From NCBI RefSeq assembly GCF_035046485.1, contig NC_085137.1, positions 132,560,703-132,624,702 on the forward strand: 64,000 nucleotides of DNA. Direction: 5' to 3'. The position numbers and the translations under genes were made by a program. This DNA comes from Aedes albopictus. Its lineage: Eukaryota; Arthropoda; Insecta; Diptera; Culicidae. This document shows, one piece after another, positions 32,091-44,329 of this stretch (the stretch's first letter is position 1; the number at the start of each line of letters is the position of its first letter). Below the pieces are notes generated by a model. It saw only the letters and a program-made list of their open reading frames with translations, made no database searches and had not been told where the DNA came from.

Positions 32091-32480
32091 ACCGGTCATC
32101 CGGTGGCCACGGAGCAAGTTCTGGGGACCTTGGAATCTCCGGTAGAAATGGCCATTTTTCGATTCTAAAAGATTCCCATCATGCGATACCTCAAATTTCG
32201 CAGAATGCCGCGCGTTATCCAGTAAAACAAAGAAAACTGATTTTGATCGATCCTGGTCACCCGGTGACCTCGGAACAAGTTCTAGGGACCTTGGAAATGG
32301 CCATTTTGCGATTCCAAATAAATCCCATCATGCGACACCTCAAATTTTGCATAATGCGCGTAATCCAGTAAAACAAATAAAAATGATTTTGATCGATTAT
32401 GGTCACCCGGTGACCTCAGCACAGGTACTGGGGACCTTGGAATCTCCGATAGAAATGGCCATTTTTCGATTCTAAAAGAA
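32091..32480 (+). repeat. Three tandem copies of a roughly 150-bp unit
   Basis: Each copy begins GGTCAYCCGGTGRCC, a near-palindrome, followed by a GGGGACCTTGGAA-like string and GAAATGGCCATTTTTCGATT. Copies start near 32,094, 32,256 and 32,401. The second copy lacks a short internal piece. It directly precedes the large foldback array. Confidence 0.75.
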
Positions 32481-32486
32481 TCTCAT

Positions 32487-35446
32487 CTGGATGAATTTCT
32501 GGAGGAATTGTTGAGGAATTTCTGAAGATGTTCATGGATGAATCCATGGAAGAATTCCTGAAGTAATTCCTGAAAAAAATCCTGAAGAAATTCCTAGAGG
32601 AATTTCTCGAAAAATTCCAAGAGAATTTCCTGGAAGCCTTCCGGGAGAGTTTTCTTAAGTCTGGATTTCGTAGACGAAATCATGGAGAAATTTTGGCAGA
32701 AATTCCTATAGGATTTTCTGGAGAATTATCTGGAGGAATTCCTGGAAGTATTTCTAGAGGAATTCCTGAAGGATTTTTAGGAGGAATTTTTGGAGGAATT
32801 CCTTGAACGATTTCTGGAGCAATTACTGGAGAAATTTCTGGAGGCATTCTTTGAGGAATTTCTGGAGAAATATTTGAGGTTTCCTTGAGGAACTCCTTGA
32901 GGAACTTCTGAAAGAATTTCTGTAGAATTTTTTTTAGGAATTTCTGGAAAAAATCATGGATGAATCAACGGAGGAATTCATGAAGAAATACCTGCAGATA
33001 TTCCTAGAGGAATTCATGAAGGAATCCCTGTTGGAATTCCTCGAGGAACTCCTGGAAGAGTTCCGGGAGAAATTCCTCTAGGATTTTTGGAGGAATCCGT
33101 GGGGGAATTCCTGGAGGAATCCCTAGAGGATATTTTGGAGGCATTCAGGCAGAAATTCCTAGAGGATTTTCCGGTGGAATCCTTGAAGGAATTCCGGAAG
33201 CAATCCCTGGAGTAATTCCTTGAAGTAACATTTGGAGGAATTTATGGAGGAATTCCTGGAGGAAATTCTGGTTCTTTGATGAATTTCTGAAGAAATGTCT
33301 GAAGGAACTTCTCGAAGAATTTTGAAGGAATTCCTGGAGGAAAATCTGGAGGATGATTTGAGTAATTTCTGGAGACATTCATGGGTGAATCCTAAGAGGA
33401 ATTCCTCAAGAAATTCCTGGAGAAATCTCTGGAAAAATCCTGGAGGAATCCATTGTGGAAACCCTGCAGGAGGAATCCATAGAGGAAATCTGGGAGGAAT
33501 TCCTTGAGGATTTTCTGGAGAAATACCTAGAAGCATCCCTGGAGAAATTCCGGGAGGAATCCCTGTAGCAATTCTTGGAGGAATTACGGGAGGAACTACG
33601 GGAGGAACTACGGGAGGAACTACGGGAGGAATTCCTGGAGGAATTTATTGACGAATTTCTGGATAAATATTAGAGGCTTCCTGGAGGAATTTTTGGAGGA
33701 ATGTCTGGAGAAAGTCCTCAAGGAATTTAAAAAAAAGGAAGTCCTGTAGAAAGTCCTGGAGAAATTAATTGATGAATCTCTGGAGGAATTCCTGAAGAAA
33801 TTCCTGGAAGAATCCCTGGAGAAATTTCTCAAGGAATTCTTGGAATAGTTCCGGGAGAAGCTCCTTCAGGATTTTCTGGATGAATCCCTAAGGAAGTTCC
33901 TGGAGCAATTGCTGGAGGTAATTCTGGAAAAATTCCTGAAAGAATTTCTACTGGAACCCTTCCAGGAATTCCTTGAGGAATTTCTACAGGAATACCTTCA
34001 GCAATTCCGTCAAAACCTCCTTCTGGAATTTATCATGGAATTCGTCCATAAACTCCTCCGAAAGTTCCTTCAGAAATTCCTGCCGAAATACCACCAGGGA
34101 CTCCTCCAGGAAATTTTCTAAAAAAATTCGTTAAGTAATTTCATCGAGATCCTCCATAAACCCTTCCAAAAATTCCTTCAGAGGCTTTCTGGAGGAATTC
34201 TGGCAGAAATTTCAAGAGGCTTTTTGGAGGAATACCTGAAGGAATTCCTGGAAAAATTTCTGGAGGAGTTTCTGACCCCTCCACGTATTCATCCAGAAAA
34301 TCTTGAAGAAGCTTCTCCCGGAACTCTTCCAGGAATTCCTCGAGAAATTCCTTCAGGGATTCCTCCACAAATTTCTTCAGGAATTCCTTTAGAAATACCT
34401 CGAGGAGTTTCCTCCAAGAATTCCTCCAAGAAGCCTCAAATATTTATCCAGAAATTGCTCAATAAATTCCTCAAGGAGTTCCTCCCGTAGTTCCTCCCGT
34501 AATTCCTCCAGGTATTCTTCCAGGTGTTTCTCCGAAAAATGCTCTAGGAATTTCTGCCAGCATTCCTCCCCGATTTCCTTTAGGTATTCCTCCAAGAATT
34601 CCTCCACTGATTCCTCCAGAAAACCCTAACGACTTTTCTCCCGAAACTCATTCAGGAATTCCTTCAGGAATTCCTCGACAAATTCCTACAGGGTTTCCTC
34701 AATGGATTCCTCCAGGATTTTTACCAGGAATTTCTTGAGGAATGTCTCCTAGGATTCATCCATGAATGTCTTCAGAAATTATTCAAAACATCCTCCAGAT
34801 TTTACTCCAGGAATTCCTTCAAAATTCTTCGGGAAGTTCCTCTATACATTTCTTCAGAAATTCATCAAAGAATCAGAATTTCCTCCAGGAATTCCTCCAA
34901 AAATTCCTCCAAATGTTGCTTCAGGAGTTCCTACAGAAGTACCTCAAGGAATTCCTCCAGGGATTGCTCCAGGAATTTCTTCAAGGAGTCCACCGGAAAA
35001 TCCGCTAGGAATTTTTGCCTGAATGCCTCCAAAATATCCTCTAGGGATTCCTCCAGGAATTCCTCCACGGATTCCTCCAAAAATCCTAGGGGAATTTCTC
35101 CCGGAACTCTTCCAGGAATTCCTCGAGGAATTCCAACAGGGATTCCTTCATGGATTCCTCTAGGAATATCTCCAGGAATTTCTTCAGGAATTCTTCCGTT
35201 GATTCATCCATGAATTTTTCCAGAAATTCCTCAAAAAAAAATCCAACAGAATTTTTTCCAGGAATTCCTTCAAATATTTCAAAACTTTACCCACGATTAT
35301 CTGCAGAAATTCAATAATTGGTCATGAATATTTCCAGAAGGTAATGCAAATATTTCTCCAGAAATTCCTTCAAAAATCCGTCTAATACCTTCATGAGAAA
35401 TTCTTCTAAAAGTTCCTTTCGTTTCTTCTCCCGAGAATTTATTTCC
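32487..35446. mobile_element. Large foldback structure of GGAGGAATTCCT-like repeats
   Basis: The left half consists of imperfect GGAGGAATTCCTGGA units; the right half is their reverse complement. Specific irregularities are mirrored: three GGAGGAACTACG units at about 33,590 against the GTAGTTCCTCCC units at 34,480, and the ATGAATCAACGG segment at 32,950 against 35,200. All mirrored pairs centre on about 34,083. High-similarity arms cover about 32,900-33,890 and 34,275-35,270. Drosophila FB elements also have long inverted repeats made of tandem short units, so an FB-like transposon is plausible, though no transposase is present. Open frames here encode runs such as EEFLEEF and IPPGIPP on both strands and are repeat by-products. 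Confidence 0.75.
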
Positions 35447-35451
35447 GAGTA

Positions 35452-35648
35452 GGGTAAGTGTACCAGGTATCGCCATAGTGGTTCCCTACATATTTGGCCA
35501 TAGTGGAAATTTAGAAAGTTTTCAAGTTTTGACCTATTATGAAAGTTTCAGTAGCAAGAATTTAAATGTAAAATATCTTAAAAAATATCTTAAATAATCA
35601 CTATGGCCAAACAGGGAACCACTATGACGATAGCTGGTACACTCAGCC
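35452..35648. mobile_element. 197-bp TA-flanked MITE, GTGTACCAG termini
   Basis: GTACCAGGTATCGCCATAGTG near the left end (in part GTGTACCAGGTATCG) is mirrored by CGATAGCTGGTACAC at the right, and TGGTTCCCT by AGGGAACCA. TA flanks at 35,450-35,451 and 35,649-35,650. It sits at the right border of the foldback array. Confidence 0.7.
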
Positions 35649-35852
35649 TATCTCTAGTAATTCTCCCAGACTTTCCTTCGGGAAATACTTTCAGAAGTTG
35701 TTTTTTTTTTCTCATTGGGATTTCGTTCCATGAGGAATTTCTTATGGTTATCTTGGAAGAGTTGTTACACAAAAATCTGGAGGACTTCAATGAAGAACTT
35801 GTGGAGGAATCTCATTTTTTTTTTTTGTCAATTTGAATTGCCCAAAATGCTC

Positions 35853-36032
35853 TCAAATAACGTTTTATTAATTATTGCTTCCTGAGGGGGTGGTCGTGGG
35901 TACCGACTTTTGCCAAATCCCATTTACACTCAATCTGGTATCGTCATGGTCAGGGCGTCAACAGTGTACAACCAAAATGGTCAAAAATAACGTTTTATTA
36001 AATTTTGCCTCCTGAGGGGGTGGCCGTGAAGT
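35853..36032 (+). repeat. Two direct copies of a roughly 50-bp unit
   Basis: AAATAACGTTTTATTAA...CTCCTGAGGGGGTGG occurs near 35,855 and 35,985, with a unique spacer between. It looks like part of a tandem repeat with a unit of about 130 bp. Confidence 0.65.
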
Positions 36033-36169
36033 GAAGTGAAGTGATTTTTTTTTTGGAAAATGTGCACCACGTGGGTGGTGGTAATAATCACATTAACGAT
36101 TTTACATGGTTATTTTGAAAAAAAAAATTTTTTGTGGCTTAAAAATAAAGTCGCCGACTAAACTAACCG

Positions 36170-38420
36170 TGACTAAGGAGGACGACAGGGCTGGGAATCA
36201 ATGGAATGATTTCTAGAGGGTTTGTTGGGGGAAATCCTGTAGAAACTGTATGAAAATTTACTTCAGATGCTCTTAGAGAGCTTCTTGCAGCAACGAATTC
36301 TTGCAGGAACTTAAGGGAGAATTTTCGTAAAGAGGAGATTACATGAGAAATTCTTGGGGTAATTTTTAAAAATTTGTTCTTGGAATAATTCCCAGAGAAA
36401 CTGGTTGAGAAATTCTTGAACGAAAAAAAGAGATTCCTTGCTGGATTATTGGACGAATACCTGAGCAAATCACGCCTGGTAAATTCCAAAAGAGTAAACC
36501 GCCAATTGTTGCACGATTGAAAACTCGTCAATTATTGCACACCTCATGAGAAAAGCATGGCAATTAACCCAAATTAGTACAGAAATTTGTAGGAAACCTT
36601 TTCACTGTCTTTGTGGAATTGGAACACCCAGAAGAATTCTTGGAGGAACTCCAGCAGAAACTCTTTGAGCTCTTAGGGGAACTCCTTGGAGAGCCATTGG
36701 AACATCAGGACTTTCCAAAGAATCTTTTGGAGAATCTTCGGTAGGAACTTCAGGAGAAATTTGTTGCAATCATTGGAATTTTTAAGATACTTCTAAAGCA
36801 TAACCTAAATGAATTCCAGAAGGGATGCTCGGAAAGTCCTTTCAAGCGTTTTTAATATATTCCTTAAGCAATTCTTGAAGGGTTCCTTGAGAGATACTTC
36901 TTGAGCAATTATTGAAGTAAATCCTAGAGGATTTCTTGCAAGAACTCCGAATTAAACTGGTTCCCGAAGAAATTTCTGGAGAAGTTAATGAAGGGAATTC
37001 ATGGAGTAGTTTGTAGTAGAAATCCTGAAAGAGTTCTCCAAAGGACACCTCACGGGAATCCCTCAGAAATTTCTTCGCGAGTCTCCTCCAGAAACTCCTT
37101 ATAAGTATTCGTCCAGAAACTTCTTGTGGAGATTTGTCCTGGAACTTCGCCTATGAATTTCTCCAATAATCCCTTTAGAATTTCCGTCCGAGGATTCCTC
37201 GATGAATTGGAGGAATTCAGAAATATGATATAGGGATTCCTCTAGGAATTCATTCAGGACTCCTCAAATTTCTACTGAGACCTCCTCAAACAATGCCAAC
37301 TGAGGATTCCTTGAGAAATTCCTTTCGGGAATTTCGTCTGGGGAAACCTTTCTGGGCATCCCTCCACGAATGTTTCCGATGGATTCCTCCAGATTTCTGT
37401 ACATTTTTGTACCTTTTGAGATTTTCTCCAGAAATTAGTAAAAATTCCTTTAGGGAATCCTGCAAATGGTAATTCTGGGATTTCTTCTGAAGAAGATTCC
37501 CAGGTGGACTCAACTAGGGTTTCCTGAAGGAGCTCCTGAAAGATTTCCAGAGGAAACTTTTAAAACAATTTTTTTTTGAGGATTAACAGAAGCATCTCCT
37601 GGAGAATTCTCAGAAAAAAATCCTAGAGAATTCCTAGAAGAAACTCAATATGGTTTCCCAGACTGAACTTCCGAAAGATTTTCAAAAAAAAAAAAAAAAC
37701 TCCTAAAGATTTCCAGAGAAATTGTTGAAAGAATCACAGTAGGAAACCCTGGCGAAATTTCAATGACTATTTTGGAAGGATCCAGCAGAAGCTTTTGAAC
37801 GAATCCAAGAACGAAATGTATGAATTCCAGAGATAGTCCTGCAGAAATAAAAAAAAAAGTATTTTATTCCTGTTGTAACCCCAGCAGCAACTGCTAGGGA
37901 AATACCAGTTAGACTTTCAGAAGAAAATATTGGACGAATCTCAGAAATTTGTTCTGGAAGAATGCCAGAAGGAAATCTTCGAAGACTCCCCGGAGGAACT
38001 TCTGATAGAAACCCAGAAATCTTTTGGAGAAATGTGACGAAAAATTTATAACGAATTTAAGCACCTCTGGGGGAAATCCCATGTATCAGAAACTCTTTTA
38101 GGTATCTAAAACAACCTTCTTATAGAATCCCAGAAGATAACCAACCAGAATCGTACAAGGTAACCTAGAGGAACCCCAGAGACATTGTTGGAGGAATTTC
38201 AAAAGGAACTAATCCCAACAGATTTTCTAGGGGAATCTATAAAAGAGTCCCAAGAAATTTCATAAATTATCCCAGAGGCAACTTTTGTAGGAATGAAAGA
38301 ACTGGGAAACTCCGGGAAGCATCCCCATGAAGCATTGCTTTAAAATCTTCGGGATGAAGTTCTGGAGGGATTACCGCACAAATCCAAATTCCTATTACAG
38401 AGATCTTCTAGAGAAATGAG
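36170..38420. repeat. Decayed foldback-type GGAATTCC array
   Basis: Short GGAGGAATTC-like and TTCCTCCAGAAATTCC-like units occur with switches of direction near 37,060 and 37,510. The vocabulary matches the foldback structure at 32.5-35.4 kb but the units are heavily mutated. I see no genuine gene in it. Confidence 0.55.
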
Positions 38421-38498
38421 CAGTGAAAAACTTGAAAATTTGAAACTACAGAATCTTGATTAATTAAATTGAGAGTTGAAGTTGTTAAGTGAAAAAAA

Positions 38499-38565
38499 TG
38501 CGTCCTGGTTGGATTCGAACCCACGACTCCGTATTCGCTTCAATCAACTAAGCCACAGAACAGGC
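38499..38565 (-). ncRNA. tRNA-like sequence lacking an anticodon arm
   Basis: Read on the minus strand, a 7-bp acceptor stem (TGTTCTG with CAGGACG, two wobbles), a 4-bp D stem (GCTT with AAGC) and a T arm (GTGGG-TTCGAAT-CCAAC, one mismatch) can form. Box A (TGGCTTAGTTGA) and box B (GGTTCGAATCC) are present. Only about 12 nt lie between D and T arms, too few for an anticodon arm. It may be the head of a SINE or a deleted tRNA pseudogene. Confidence 0.5.
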
Positions 38566-38750
38566 AACGATACTGCGGAATAAAAAGCCAAGCTTAGTGC
38601 TTGAGAACTTTCACACCTTCAGATAGAAAACTCACTTATCCACTTTTTCGATCACCAATTTTCTTATAAATTAACACCCTTACTCGCCATTTTTCTCTCA
38701 GCATACCTGAATCTTCTTTCATCTAATGCGAGAATAAGTGTGTTTGTGAA
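38566..38750. other. Short spacer, no gene seen
   Basis: Unique-looking sequence that ends at the left target duplication of the following retroposon. Confidence 0.3.
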
Positions 38751-40041
38751 TGAGAGAGTTCATAAATGAATTTAACCCGTAACGTGGGTAGATCACCTTG
38801 GAATGGTGCGTTACGGTGTAAGATCTACGATTTCAAGTTTTGATCTTGCTATTTTCCAGCCCGGTTTATTTAAAGGCAGGAACATTCCAGGATCAAGATT
38901 TGGTGTACTTTTTTACATTATTTATTTATTTTTTAATTCTATTTATTTTTCACTGCTAATATATCGTTTGTTTCAGAGGGATAGAGGTAAATTTAACCTA
39001 TATATAAATAACAATTTTCAAAAATATAACAGTGGAGAACGTATCACAATTTAATACTTTTTTCTATTTCAGATTTACAAGCAGGCAATCAGCGATCAAA
39101 ACGGTGAAGTATCCCTTTCTTTAGAAAGGTCAAGATTACCGTACGATACAGTGACAAGTAGACCACGTTTTCCGCGTTGATTTATTCGTGCCGAGTTCCA
39201 TTATTTCGGTTTCTTTTTCGAACATTTACGATAATGTATTTTTGTTCATCACACCTTCAACTTATATTACGCGTTGCGAACATTCGCGGAAAATAAATAT
39301 GTACAACGGTTTTATTATCCGCAATCTTATAACACTGGAACGCAAAAAAAAGGCATACAAAAACATAGGTGAAACTCAAGTGCAACGATTTTATTTGTTT
39401 AGTTGTCCAGTTTTCTCGTAAAGCTACGGCGCGGGTTTCGGTTTTTCAGCATTGGCAGTAACACTAAACGGAATTGCATACAGTTTATTTTCTGACTGAG
39501 AAACGATAAGATAAAACGTGCGTTATTACGAGTTGATCCGTCATAAGGTGGTTTAAAAATTATTCATACCCGGTATATAATTAAATTTAATACACAAACA
39601 TACAATAAAATTATTGTATTCTTCCGACAGCCGGCTGGCGGAAGACTAAATCATATCAAGGGTTGCATAGCTCACATCACTTACCAATGTGAATCCAGAT
39701 CTATGTAACTTTCTATCCCTTCCCTTCCCACTAACAAACTTCCTTTCTGTGGCAACCGTGGGGATGCGGAGGTACACACGGTCTCTAGTAGCAACGGATG
39801 TCACACCAACATTCCTTCTCTTCCCCCGATGACCGTAAGGACGTGGCCGGCGCCGGTACTGACAATATAAAGTTTTGAACCTTCAAAATTGCACATTGAG
39901 GATGGAAAGCTACACCCAGGCCCCATCCATTTGGTTCCCTGTGCAATGTTGACTGTTCTGATCAGTAACGGAGTAGCAACTAGGAATTGTACGGTCATCT
40001 CATGCTCATGCTCATGCTCATGAGAGAGTTCATAAATGAAT
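38751..40041 (+). mobile_element. Retroposon insertion with 21-bp target duplication and (CTCATG)n tail
   Basis: A 21-bp sequence starting TGAGAGAGTTCATAAATG occurs at 38,751-38,771 and 40,021-40,041. The insert between them (38,772-40,020) ends in CTCATGCTCATGCTCATG-like repeats, the kind of short-repeat tail left by target-primed reverse transcription. Its last 350 bp contain CGGTCTCTAGTAG and GGCCGGCGCCG, shared with 560-705. I find no long open frame, so it is a 5'-truncated LINE or a non-autonomous retroposon of unrecognised family. Confidence 0.7.
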
Positions 40042-41287
40042 AAATTGGCGAGTAAGTTAGATTGTCAGTTCGTTAGTGAACTACTGAAGAGGTAGCAGTG
40101 GTTTGGCACTGTAAAATTTTAACAAAAAGTCACAAATACAGTTGTGGTTGTTCTGACTCTGGATATACCAGCCAGCAGGTACATTTCATCACGTTATCCC
40201 TCATACCTAACCCGTCTCCTCACATAAAACGATCACTCGAATGACGGCTGGCCCATTCTTCAAATCTCGAACGGTGAACGCAATAGCCGGTAGCCAGCTC
40301 GTGAGCCCGAGAGTCAGTCAGTTAGCGCGGAGGTTCAGCGAATGCGTATCATAAAATTTAACGCTAGGTATCAATCCCCAGTCCACGCTCCACGCATCCT
40401 CATTCACCGCCCGCCAGAGTCCCCGGATTAATCGCATGAACCATGCGATATCGCGATACGCTCGGGGTCGACCTGTCGGTTACTTAGAATGCACCTAGTT
40501 CCTGATAGTTGACGACCAAGATGACGACGACGTTCAACCGTCGTCGTTCGTAACCCACGGGAATAATGCACAGACAGACACACAGGAGCAGCGGCTCTTC
40601 TGTCTATCTCTCTAGCGTTGATGAACAGTTGGCCGAACAGTTGCGCAGAGTGTTGCAGCATCACTGTTCGGCGCGGTGGCAACTCGGGGTGCGGCAAGAG
40701 AATGCCTTGGCTTATTTATATCAAAGTATCATAAATCTTAACACTTACTTGCTTTATTTTCACCGGTGTGGCCCCGCTTCCTTGAACTGCACTAGAGTAG
40801 GTACCTACTCCCATCGTCATCGTCGTCGGCATAGCCGCGGTTAGTTAATTGTACACGCACATAACAAACCCGGTTCGGCACGTGGAAGATGATCGTTTGT
40901 CAACTGGTGAGAGAGCGTGGCACCGCGGGGTGCACCTCTCCTGTGCAAGATGCAGGTCTTTTCGCTACTAGGTAGGTTCAGAAGAGGGAGTTTGTCTCGT
41001 ACGGCTCGAAGAACGTGCGACTCTGGATTATTAACTTCTGTAGACTACTGAACAGACGACAAACTATTTCGAAGAGTTATTTCGAAAATGCTGTTGTTGG
41101 ACGTGAATGAAGTTGTCTGCCTGGATGTCTATTGGAGACGATTGTGTGAAAATAAAAGCTATTGAAATTTTAAACTAAAATGAATGAATACAAAACATCT
41201 CAAGGGATTTCTTTGATTGAATTATGGAGGATAACATGGAAAATTTACTAGCATTGTTAACCCCTGATTCCTTATTGAACCACAAGA
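40042..41287. other. Low-repeat, GC-richer island; possible host non-coding sequence
   Basis: No transposon hallmarks. The island contains GATATCGCGATAC and GACGACGACG strings and several short overlapping frames without domains. Possibly host intergenic or intronic DNA. Confidence 0.35.
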
Positions 41288-41994
41288 TAGGGGAACAAAG
41301 TCCAAAATGCCAAGATGCGGTATAACGGCCCAACTAATAAAATCATTCCTGAATGTAATTTGACCTTTACTGTAGGTGAATGGTGATATGTTTGCATAAA
41401 TCATCCTTCTAGATACCAGGCAGACAAACACACGAAAAATCTTTTGATTTTTCAATGAAAATTGACAACTTTCGGTTTTTCTTGCTTGCAATTAAGGATC
41501 TTGGTGATTTTTTTTTATGTTTATATTATTTATATATAATTCTACACTAACGGTGATTTTATTATCAGCCAAGTATTTCCAAGGAGATTGAGATACACAT
41601 GGAGGCGCATGGTTATTGATGCCAACCCTATCCATGTTTGGGGTCATTCAAGTATGACGACCATCGTTTAGGGATGAGGGGGTCTGTAAAAGTGTAACAC
41701 TCCATTTATTGAGTATACGAAAAAGTGCGTCAGAGGGGGGACAAGGGGTCTGAAATGCCCGAAAAAATGATGGATTCATAATATATTTCAAATTACAAAA
41801 GTAAAGCAAAGTTTCCTGTTCCCAAGTAGAATTTCTCTTTTTCCGCTAGTACTTTCAACAACTGATGGCGGAAAGCGTTACTTTTCCTTTCGGAATAAGT
41901 CATATAATGGACTATTTTCCGCGAGGAAAAGTGACGCCTCCATATGAATTGCACGGAGAGATGTTACCGGTGTTACATTTTACTTGTTATCTGC

Positions 41995-42420
41995 GCACCG
42001 CTCAAGTAATTTGAAATTTCCTGAATCGCCTCTGAAATCCCCTTATAGCTCCGTCGGCCCCATGTAACGCTCCTGAGACCCTCCGCCAGCGTTACGCCTC
42101 TGAAACCCGCCAAAATTCTCTGAAACTTTCTGAAGATATGACGAAGCCACACCTCAAATTTGCAAGAGCACATGTCTGAATCTGCTCCGAAAATCAATGT
42201 CGTCGATCTGACCTCCAGGTCCCCCCCCCCTCCTGAAACCCCTTTGGATCCCCTGAAACGCATCTAAGACCACCTAAAACGGCCCTGAGATCCCCTAAAT
42301 CGCCCCCGAGATCGCATGAATCACCCCTGAATCCCTTGGATCCCATTTAACGCCCCTTAAACCTCCTGGTACACCCTTCCCGTGGACAAGCGTGGGCTTT
42401 TCGTTCACCCCTACTCCCCT
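41995..42420. repeat. CCCCTGAAAC-type minisatellite
   Basis: Degenerate units of about 18-22 bp such as CCCTGAAACGC and CCCCTGAATC. A C-rich tract lies near 42,223. No coding content. Confidence 0.6.
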
Positions 42421-42939
42421 CTAATGTCCACAATGACATCAGGAAAAATCATTTTTTATTTTATAATTTAGATATGATACAATATGATTTAGAAAAGTTT
42501 TCTCCAGAAAAAAAAATTCTTTGTTAACAATGGCTTGAATGTAATTCATAATTTAATAAATTAACAATATTCTATAGCTTGCTTTTTTATTGAGCAGTCA
42601 TCCATGAGTCTACATTTTTCTCGGGACATAATGTTGAGGTAAATGTGCCAAAGTAAGAAACACTCGAACATCTAAAGATATATTTTAAACGAACTTAGTA
42701 TAGAAATGGATGATGAAACTTCTTGGAATTCAAATAGAACTTCGTAAAAAAATACTGACAGCAACTTCAGCACTGTTTTGGTATATGTTCTATTTCGAAA
42801 CTCCTCGATGAAAATTCGAAATGTTTACATATTTCTCAAGAAATTTGACTAGTGAAATTCTAAAATATTTCGTCATGATTTCTTCCTACCCCACCTTCAA
42901 CTAAATGCAATACTTTTCTCAAACCCCCCTCTAAGTTGT

Positions 42940-43200
42940 CCACGTGATATATGGACGCCCTCCTGGTGCCTCTTGGAATGCTCCTGAAATCCCCCTGAGA
43001 CCCGCTAGAATTCCCCTGAGACTGCCTGAAACTCCCTTTAGACTCCCTGAAGCACTCCTGAGCCCACAATCCCTGAAGCCCCCTGAGGGAACTATGAAAC
43101 CCCCTTAACCGCATCTGAGATCTCCTGGTACCTCCTTGAAACACCCCTGCAAACTCTTGGTACCCCGCTGAAACCCATTTTTGACCCCCTGTAACCTCCC
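42940..43200. repeat. CCCCTGAAAC-type minisatellite, second block
   Basis: Units such as CTCCTGAAATCCCCC and CCCCTGAGAC continue the same family as at 42.0-42.4 kb. The AT-rich interval between the blocks (42,421-42,939) shows nothing recognisable. Confidence 0.6.
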
Positions 43201-43442
43201 TTTGCTCGTCCCTATTACTACCGTTCTACGCTCAATTGTCCCATATTATATAGGAATCCCATATAACATGGGACAAATATGCATAGAACGGCTGTATAAA
43301 CGTCCTCCGTTGCCATAGTTACCGTCATTATTACATTTTCTTATGCCCAATATTGTCAGTCATAAAAAGGTGCAAAAAATGAGAGTGCAAAAAATAACCT
43401 GTATTAAAAAAGGTTTCAGTCTTTAGAACAGCGTTTAAACTA

Positions 43443-44300
43443 CACGGTGTTCAATAAGTTCGGATACACCATTTAACTTCAATTAATTTCACAACTGTAA
43501 TTCAGATTTTTAAAGTAAATGTATTTATTGAAAGGTCATATAACACTGATCAAATGCAGCATATGGTTTTGAATAACGTCTTTTTCTACTTATTTTTATA
43601 AGCCTTAGATGTATCTAATGTTTGTTATCTCCGGCACGCTAGAATAATTTTCGAAAAGTTGCTCATGCTACAGATGTCCCAAACGTTGACTTTTGAGATT
43701 ACACCTCACTATACTAAATTAAAATTACTAAATTAATAGAAAAAAAATTAAATTGCTATTTCAGAGATGATATGGCGATAAATTTGCAAGTTTAGTCAAA
43801 ATGTGCTTAAATCTATGAAAAAGGCATAAATACATTATATAAAGCAAATTTTGGTTAAAATTTGCCACAATAGGGATATAATCAAGTTTTGGAAAAGATA
43901 ATTATGGGTTAAACTGAGATATAACGCAGCCTTGCTTTTTTACAAAACAAAAATCATTAAAACGGGTACAGCGACAATTTTAGCAATTTTTAAGATCAAG
44001 ATAAAATGACTCCGTACTTCACCCAATCTGAATCTTATAGATTATTTCGTATGGTCATAGTTGCTACCACTAATGCTGAGGACAACAACCTAATTTGATT
44101 TAACTTAACACCATTACTCAATGAAAACTAGGCGAAATGCAATTATTTCAAAAGGATAAAGGACAGTTTATTTCAAAACATATACTGTATTTGATCAGTA
44201 TTATGTGAGCTTTCAATTAATACTTTCACTTTGCAAATCTGAATTACAGATGGGAAATAAATTCAATTTTATTGTGTATCCGAACTTATTGAACACCGTG
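43443..44300. mobile_element. 858-bp mariner-type MITE nested in the larger element
   Basis: The ends CACGGTGTTCAATAAGTTCG are inverted with one difference or none, with TA at 43,441-43,442 and 44,301-44,302. Inner blocks also mirror: TTTATTGAAAGGTCATATAA near 43,532 against the segment near 44,200. No transposase frame. The termini and TA duplication fit Tc1/mariner mobilisation. Confidence 0.8.
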
Positions 44301-44329
44301 TAGTTCAAATTGGATCTTTGGAGATTTTA

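Noticed and set aside
31988..32371. 127-codon plus-strand frame
   Set aside because: Most of it is the translation of the tandem repeat at 32.1-32.5 kb.
32091..32480. CRISPR-like array
   Set aside because: Three long, nearly adjoining units without short constant repeats and unique spacers; the setting is a eukaryotic genome.
33145..34607. Collagen-like or coiled-coil-like frames (IPPGIPP, EEFLEEF, NSSRNSS) on both strands
   Set aside because: All arise from short GGAATTCC-type units whose length keeps several frames open at once. No start context, conservation or domain supports translation.
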